DNA of 64,000 nucleotides, from NCBI RefSeq assembly GCF_004349145.1, contig NZ_SMFO01000004.1, positions 232,637-296,636 of the forward strand. The letters run 5' to 3'. Under the pieces are notes generated by a model. That model was not told the DNA's origin. It saw only the letters and a list, made by a program, of their open reading frames with translations, and searched no databases. Made by a program: the position numbers and the translations under genes. This document shows positions 62,301-64,000 of this stretch, one piece after another (within the stretch, counting starts at the first letter, position 1; every line of letters starts with the position of its first letter). Source of the DNA: Flavobacterium hiemivividum. GTDB lineage: Bacteria > Bacteroidota > Bacteroidia > Flavobacteriales > Flavobacteriaceae.

Positions 62301-64000
62301 AGATGAAGGAGAAATAGTTACGCCATTAAATGAGTTTACAATGATTTGGTTTTTACCATTTGAAGGGGTAGATACTTTGGTATTTTCACCACATGGATTA
62401 ATTGCTTTGACCGCAATGACCTGAGTTCCTAGTGCAGCTGATGAAGAAACAGACACAGTTATGGAGTTAGTCAAATTTCCGTTGGTAATTATCCAACCTG
62501 TTGGTAAATTCCACTGGTAATATTGAGCATTTGAAGCTGCAGGAACTGATAAGGTAACAGTAGCGGGGGGACAGATAGATTGGTTTGAAACTGTTATATT
62601 GGTACTCCCGTTCCATCCGCTAGGCGTTCCAGTAAAAACATTCATAACTATATTGTTACTTGTAGCTGTGGAAGGAGATGGACAAATAGCATTGGAAGTC
62701 ATAACAACTGATATAGCAGCATTGCTAGCGAGAGTTGTGGTTGTATAAGTGGGGCTATTTGTTCCCACGAGAGTTGCTCCGTTCTTCCATTGATATGAGG
62801 GAGCAGATCCTCCATTTGTAGGTGTAGCTGTAAAAGTTACAGAAGTACCTGAACAAATACTCGTTGATGATGACGTTATTACTACCGAAGGAGTTAACAA
62901 AGGATTAACAACAACTGTGGTTGAGCCAGCGGCACTTGGACAACCTGCTACTGTTACTATAACATTATATGTTCCCGCAGTAGCTAGATTTACTCCAGAA
63001 ATACTTGGATTTTGTAATCCAGAACTAAAACTATTTGGTCCGGTCCAGCTGTATGTTGCTCCTGAAACTAAAGGTGTTGTAAGGTTCAAAGTTGAACCAA
63101 CACATAGTGGGCCATTATTCGATGCAGTTGGTGTTGCCGGTATCGGGTTAACAACAACTGTGGTTGAACCTTCTGCACTTGGACAACCTGCTACAGTTAC
63201 TATAACATTGTATGTTCCCGCAGTAGCTAGAGTTACTCCGGAAATACTTGGATTTTGTAATCCAGAACTAAAACTATTAGGTCCAGTCCAGCTGTATGTT
63301 GCTCCTGAAACTAAAGGTGTTGTAAGGTTCAAAGTTGAACCAACACATAATGGACCATTATTCGATGCAGTTGGTGTTGCCGGTATCGGATTAACAACAA
63401 CTGTGGTTGAGCCAGCGGCACTGGGACAACCTGCTACTGTCACTGTAACATTGTATGTTCCCGCAGTAGCTAGAGTTACTCCGGAAATACTTGGATTTTG
63501 TAATCCAGAACTAAAACTATTTGGTCCGGTCCAGCTGTATGTTGCTCCTGAAACTAAAGGTGTTGTAAGGTTCAAAGTTGAACCAACACATAATGGACCA
63601 TTATTCGATGCAGTTGGTGTTGCCGGTATCGGGTTAACAACAACTGTGGTTGAGCCAGCGGCACTTGGACAACCTGCTACTGTTACTGTAACATTGTATG
63701 TTCCCGCAGTAGCTAGAGTTACTCCGGAAATACTTGGATTTTGTAATCCAGAACTAAAACTATTTGGTCCGGTCCAGCTGTATGTTGCTCCTGAAACTAA
63801 AGGTGTTGTAAGGTTCAAAGTTGAACCAACACATAGTGGGCCATTATTCGATGCAGTTGGTGTTGCCGGTATCGGGTTAACAACAACTGTGGTTGAACCT
63901 TCTGCACTTGGACAACCTGCTACAGTTACTATAACATTGTATGTTCCCGCAGTAGCTAGAGTTACTCCGGAAATACTTGGATTTTGTAATCCAGAACTAA
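53085..64000 (-). CDS. Giant repetitive T9SS-exported surface protein (partial, 5' end beyond window)
   Basis: The frame is open from the stop near 53085 to the right edge, more than 3,600 codons. An apparent start at 63818 is only a TTG inside a repeat. From the C-terminus: a T9SS type A-like sorting domain (last 85 residues; VDLFNLSGQKIAHWV, AGYIVKVTTTKGAF, KKIIIK), a beta-sandwich region with RLGFDAPNGKHRQLLVA, a LamG-like domain (LDFDGIDDYVDLGTGFNG... YSIEAWIRP), a jelly-roll-like region (ISTNGGASYSS), nine class C repeats, two Ig-like units, seven class B repeats, further Ig-like units and at least 4.5 class A repeats. Each of the three repeat families has two Cys per unit. It should be a secreted or surface adhesin-type protein. 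The true length is unknown. Confidence 0.93.
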   Translation of the reverse strand, partial: SSGLQNPSISGVTLATAGTYNVIVTVAGCPSAEGSTTVVVNPIPATPTASNNGPLCVGSTLNLTTPLVSGATYSWTGPNSFSSGLQNPSISGVTLATAGTYNVTVTVAGCPSAAGSTTVVVNPIPATPTASNNGPLCVGSTLNLTTPLVSGATYSWTGPNSFSSGLQNPSISGVTLATAGTYNVTVTVAGCPSAAGSTTVVVNPIPATPTASNNGPLCVGSTLNLTTPLVSGATYSWTGPNSFSSGLQNPSISGVTLATAGTYNVIVTVAGCPSAEGSTTVVVNPIPATPTASNNGPLCVGSTLNLTTPLVSGATYSWTGPNSFSSGLQNPSISGVNLATAGTYNVIVTVAGCPSAAGSTTVVVNPLLTPSVVITSSSTSICSGTSVTFTATPTNGGSAPSYQWKNGATLVGTNSPTYTTTTLASNAAISVVMTSNAICPSPSTATSNNIVMNVFTGTPSGWNGSTNITVSNQSICPPATVTLSVPAASNAQYYQWNLPTGWIITNGNLTNSITVSVSSSAALGTQVIAVKAINPCGENTKVSTPSNGKNQIIVNSFNGVTISPSSQTVCANSSIIVTGLLTGNATSGNWTATNGNITLQSQVGSTITAVFTPTISGGSATATITTNTPTGSCPNTPATATVAVTVSPLPIAAGTINGSATVCQGQNSVTYTVPDITNATGYTWSLPTGATIANGANTNSITINYSNSATSGNIAVYGTNACGNGTVSANFAVTVNPLPIAAGTINGSATVCQGQNSVAYTVPDITNATGYTWSLPTGATIANGANTNSITINYSNSATSGNIAVYGTNACGNGTVSANFAVTVNPLPITAGTINGSATVCQGQNSVAYTVPDITNATGYTWSLPTGATIANGANTNSITINYSNSATSGNIAVYGTNACGNGTVSANFAVTVNPLPIAAGTINGSATVCQAQNSVTYAVPDITNATGYTWSLPTGATIANGANTNSITINYSNSATSGNIAVYGTNACGNGTVSANFAVTVNPLPIAAGTINGSATVCQAQNSLTYAVPDITNATGYTWSLPTGATIANGANTNSITINYSNSATSGNIAVYGTNACGNGTVSANFAVTVNPLPIAAGTINGSATVCQGQNSVTYAVPDITNATGYTWSLPTGATIANGANTNSITINYSNSATSGNIAVYGTNACGNGTVSANFAVTVNPLPIAAGTINGSATVCQGQNSVTYAVPDITNATGYIWSLPTGATIANGANTNSITVNYSNSATSGNIAVYGTNTCGNGTVSANFAVTVNQPPAINTQPNPSQTVCSGFPVSFSVITTGTGFTYQWKKGGANVLGATSNTYSIPNVSAVDAGTYTVTVSGTSPCAPVTSENAVLIVNQDIEITSQPIAQINCEGKNTSFSVTATGNISSYVWRKNGIPISNGGNISGATTPTITFTGLLLSNVGNYDVVISSPGGSCSQTLSNPASLTVTPVPTATISYAGTPFCNDITSAQSVNLSGSNAYTGGSYSAPTGLTLNASTGAITPSTSTAGSYAVTYTIAATGGCNAVTATTNITITAKPTANISYAGASFCKTITGVQAVTLTGTNAYIGGTFSAPAGLTINSTTGEITPSTSTAGNYTVTYLGPTTGGCVAATATATVTITALPTAALSYSGSPYCKDITTAQTANLTGNTGGIYSAAPAGLSIDTGSGAITPSTSIAGSYVVTYTIAAAGGCSEVTATANITITAIPTATISYAGAPFCKTIAGVQTVTLSGTNTYSGGTFTAPAGLIINSTTGEITPASSTAGNYTVTYTGSTSGGCAAAIATTSITITGLPTATISYSGTPYCKNTATGQAVTLSGTNAYTGGTYSAPTGLTLNASSGAITPSTSTAGNYLVTYTILAAGGCSAVTATANVTITAIPTATINYAATQFCNTLTGVQAVTLAGTNAYSGGTFTAPAGLTINSITGGITPSSSAAGNYTVTYLGPTSGGCTAATATATVTITALPTATISYSGSPYCKNIAIGQAVTLSGSNAYTGGTYTVSPTGLTLNAATGAITPSTSAAGNYLVTYTILAAGGCNAVTATANVTITAIHTATISYASIPFCKTISGIRAVTLSGTNAYSGGTFAAPSGLSINSTTGEITPSTSTAGTYTVTYTGSTNGGCAAAIATTSITITGLPTATISYTVASFCISNSTGQAVTLSGTNAYTGGTYTVSPTGLTLNASTGAITPSSSTAGTYTVTYTIPAAAGCTSVATSTTIKIDPVPIGGTLLFQTPGTTPKERLFLICQNPSSGYAVPLSLSGIVGTVVKWQYRTSTATSWSIIPDGVGNFTGNTLTAAQVESLNITQSTVIRVEISSGACSPNVFSETAIISVIPQDIAPSPVAVNKSVICIGTGIQLSSETGYGESFGKFEGGAFDNSSITNSGWRITDKNGITNYDFSSNADNTRPDRWLRTNPHDFATANITAPYTIIDKRWDTSLSSAGNKGFAIVSGNNTSTLETAIFSLAALDEAILTFDQAYNLTSGAVIKVEISTNGGASYSSEPILFQQSGSVSSGNYDRFGEGTPGINQMQIDLGDYIGYSNLRIRFNYTGKRDGDIWTLDNIKVPEGPRDVTLVWTDDTDPTNPIVIGTTNNVTWTPSKIGWNTFVVKTSLILDSAGNTCSSPVNEKEIKVFAFDQYTATTMATAVGCGTKNVPLSVNVISGKQGPITTYPTADGYVGEWSITGPAGFVLTNPNPSNPIAPINNPNAIFTAADIGSYIFKWILAPTTKDENGLTITNTNCAPNYVAPTLIIQHCTTLDFDGIDDYVDLGTGFNGSYSIEAWIRPKTNIGTIISGPTFEIKISDLPVTIIPNSRWYHIAMSNGKIYVDGIEMKNAGTGIGGTKTIIGARWNNTSGKPENYFTGWIEEVRIWNKNITQEQIRFMMNQHLQNATNIGVEIPIPVEGGLVYSDLAGYYRLISEFPDSSNLQTYSNTLKPVNGITPNLAIAGTPAVLYNMTTHQQNTAPMPYISAADGKWTDINTWLRPTVWDIPNSNGLNASPIDWNIVITRNNTTSDAKDITVLGLKSESGKLTMADPAPAPQNETNGGRMLWITHYLKLDGNIDLVGESQLLQKRYGSYDSDFYFSTAQVSESIFDEASSGFIKRDQQGKKNSFNYNYWSSPVTLQGNPNNAPYTIAGVLRDGTVSAIPKAINFQYGAYDADGPVTSPIKTTYRWIWSYNSLTPDSNTDWQNYYQWNYVGTNAIKVGNGFTMKGSGGTAAINATQNYAFIGKPNSGDVDLTIGLNQTYLIGNPYPSALDANQFIRDNLKDCVGCPAAGGFNGTANTFSGALYFWDHFGLSNNHILAQYEGGYATYTLLGGSPGVSDSPLTATANNAALLAPKRYIPVGQGFFINAAANPNKAGTSAAVQGGTIKIRNNQRVYYRETSASSLFLKTAGTKKSAAIKIPEDNRSKIRLGFDAPNGKHRQLLVAADPNTTNQFDIGYDAEIFDAKDNDMYWEIEDSQLVIQGIPNFDDNQIIPIGINTAKEGLSTIKIDALENIPDRLEIYLFDNVTGLYHDIKNNNFTISLPVGKYNKRFSLQFVNKTLSVDSNTLEDGILIYYSNVNQTLNIHNNFIDAEVTKVDLFNLSGQKIAHWVIEEVKQNNIKIPIANVSTAGYIVKVTTTKGAFSKKIIIK
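57330..59645 (-). repeat. Class C protein repeats: nine units arranged as an alternating dimer of about 516 bp
   Basis: Units of about 85-86 residues begin PTATISY and have two Cys (PFCK/PYCK and GGC). Odd units carry YTGG and APTGLTLNAS; even units carry FCKTI, GGTF and APAGLTINS. Equivalent points in units 9, 7 and 5 are spaced 519 and 516 bp apart, showing a higher-order pair repeat. The units have diverged from each other. Confidence 0.85.
60190..62058 (-). repeat. Class B repeats: seven nearly identical 267-bp units
   Basis: Unit boundaries recur exactly every 267 bp: 60190, 60457, 60724, 60991, 61258, 61525 and 61792. Each encodes 89 residues (AGTINGSATVCQGQNS, then NAVYGTNACGNGT-like ends). 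A few residue changes separate the units, such as GQNS/AQNS and SVTY/SLTY/SVAY. Confidence 0.95.
62902..64000 (-). repeat. Class A repeats: 4.5 or more units of 243 bp, running off the window
   Basis: The shared CCATTATTCG point occurs at 63112, 63355, 63598 and 63841, a period of 243 bp (81 residues; NNGPLCVGSTLNL, PNSFSSGLQNPSISG, TVAGCPSA). The array continues through base 64000. Confidence 0.95.

Noticed and set aside
63818..63820. Start codon of the giant protein at 63818
   Set aside because: It is a TTG within a repeat; the frame stays open up to the window edge.

Overview
The window is bacterial, AT-rich and typical of the Bacteroidota, most likely Flavobacterium or a close relative in the Flavobacteriaceae. 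The signs are SusC/SusD pairs with a FecI/FecR-type regulator, promoters of the TAnnTTTG type, GIN-domain and PspC proteins, a TPR-ribH-mutL-rhomboid block next to recF, a parA-parB-DUF5683-dapB-lepB-wbqC block, and a type IX secretion C-terminal sorting domain. I found no rRNA, CRISPR array, prophage or intact insertion sequence. The only tRNA is tRNA-Pro(TGG).

Layout. (1) 0-16.1 kb: an ECF sigma factor diverges from its FecR-type anti-sigma factor. FecR is followed by a SusC receptor with an STN signalling domain, SusD, a TlpA lipoprotein, an M16 metallopeptidase, DsbD, a second TlpA paralogue and a PLP-dependent class V enzyme. It reads as a surface-signalled uptake locus with its own periplasmic thiol-reduction and peptidase equipment. 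(2) 16.3-19.4 kb: an AraC regulator with a TTG start, an ankyrin lipoprotein and an exported cytosine-deaminase-like amidohydrolase. (3) 19.7-33.9 kb: lpxK-punA, then a long minus-strand run with a hybrid histidine kinase, gapA, lipA, tonB, a sigma factor overlapping a GT2 gene, a PaiB-like protein, murB, a GT4, DUF2461, a rhodanese lipoprotein and recF. (4) 34.1-45.8 kb: TPR protein, ribH, mutL, two tandem rhomboids and an EEP-family protein on plus, then wbqC, lepB, dapB, DUF5683, parB and parA on minus. (5) 46.2-46.6 kb: tRNA-Pro followed by a decayed GIY-YIG ORF whose tail contains a copy of the tRNA 3' end. (6) 46.6-52.7 kb: trxB, two GIN-domain proteins, a PspC protein and a PadR regulator, DUF4870 and a hotdog protein. 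(7) 52.7-64 kb: a small Cys/Lys-rich secreted protein and a giant repetitive cell-surface protein of more than 3,600 residues, cut by the right edge of the window.

How the genes work together. Several gene groups concern the envelope and redox state: DsbD, two TlpA proteins, TrxB, TonB, SusCD, the rhomboids, signal peptidase and the T9SS cargo. Each of the three repeat families of the giant protein has two cysteines per unit, so its folding probably depends on periplasmic disulfide chemistry. The most unusual items are the redox/peptidase SusCD locus, the tRNA-tail-carrying GIY-YIG remnant, a MutL whose endonuclease motif looks degenerate, and the giant protein with 243-bp, 267-bp and about 516-bp repeats.
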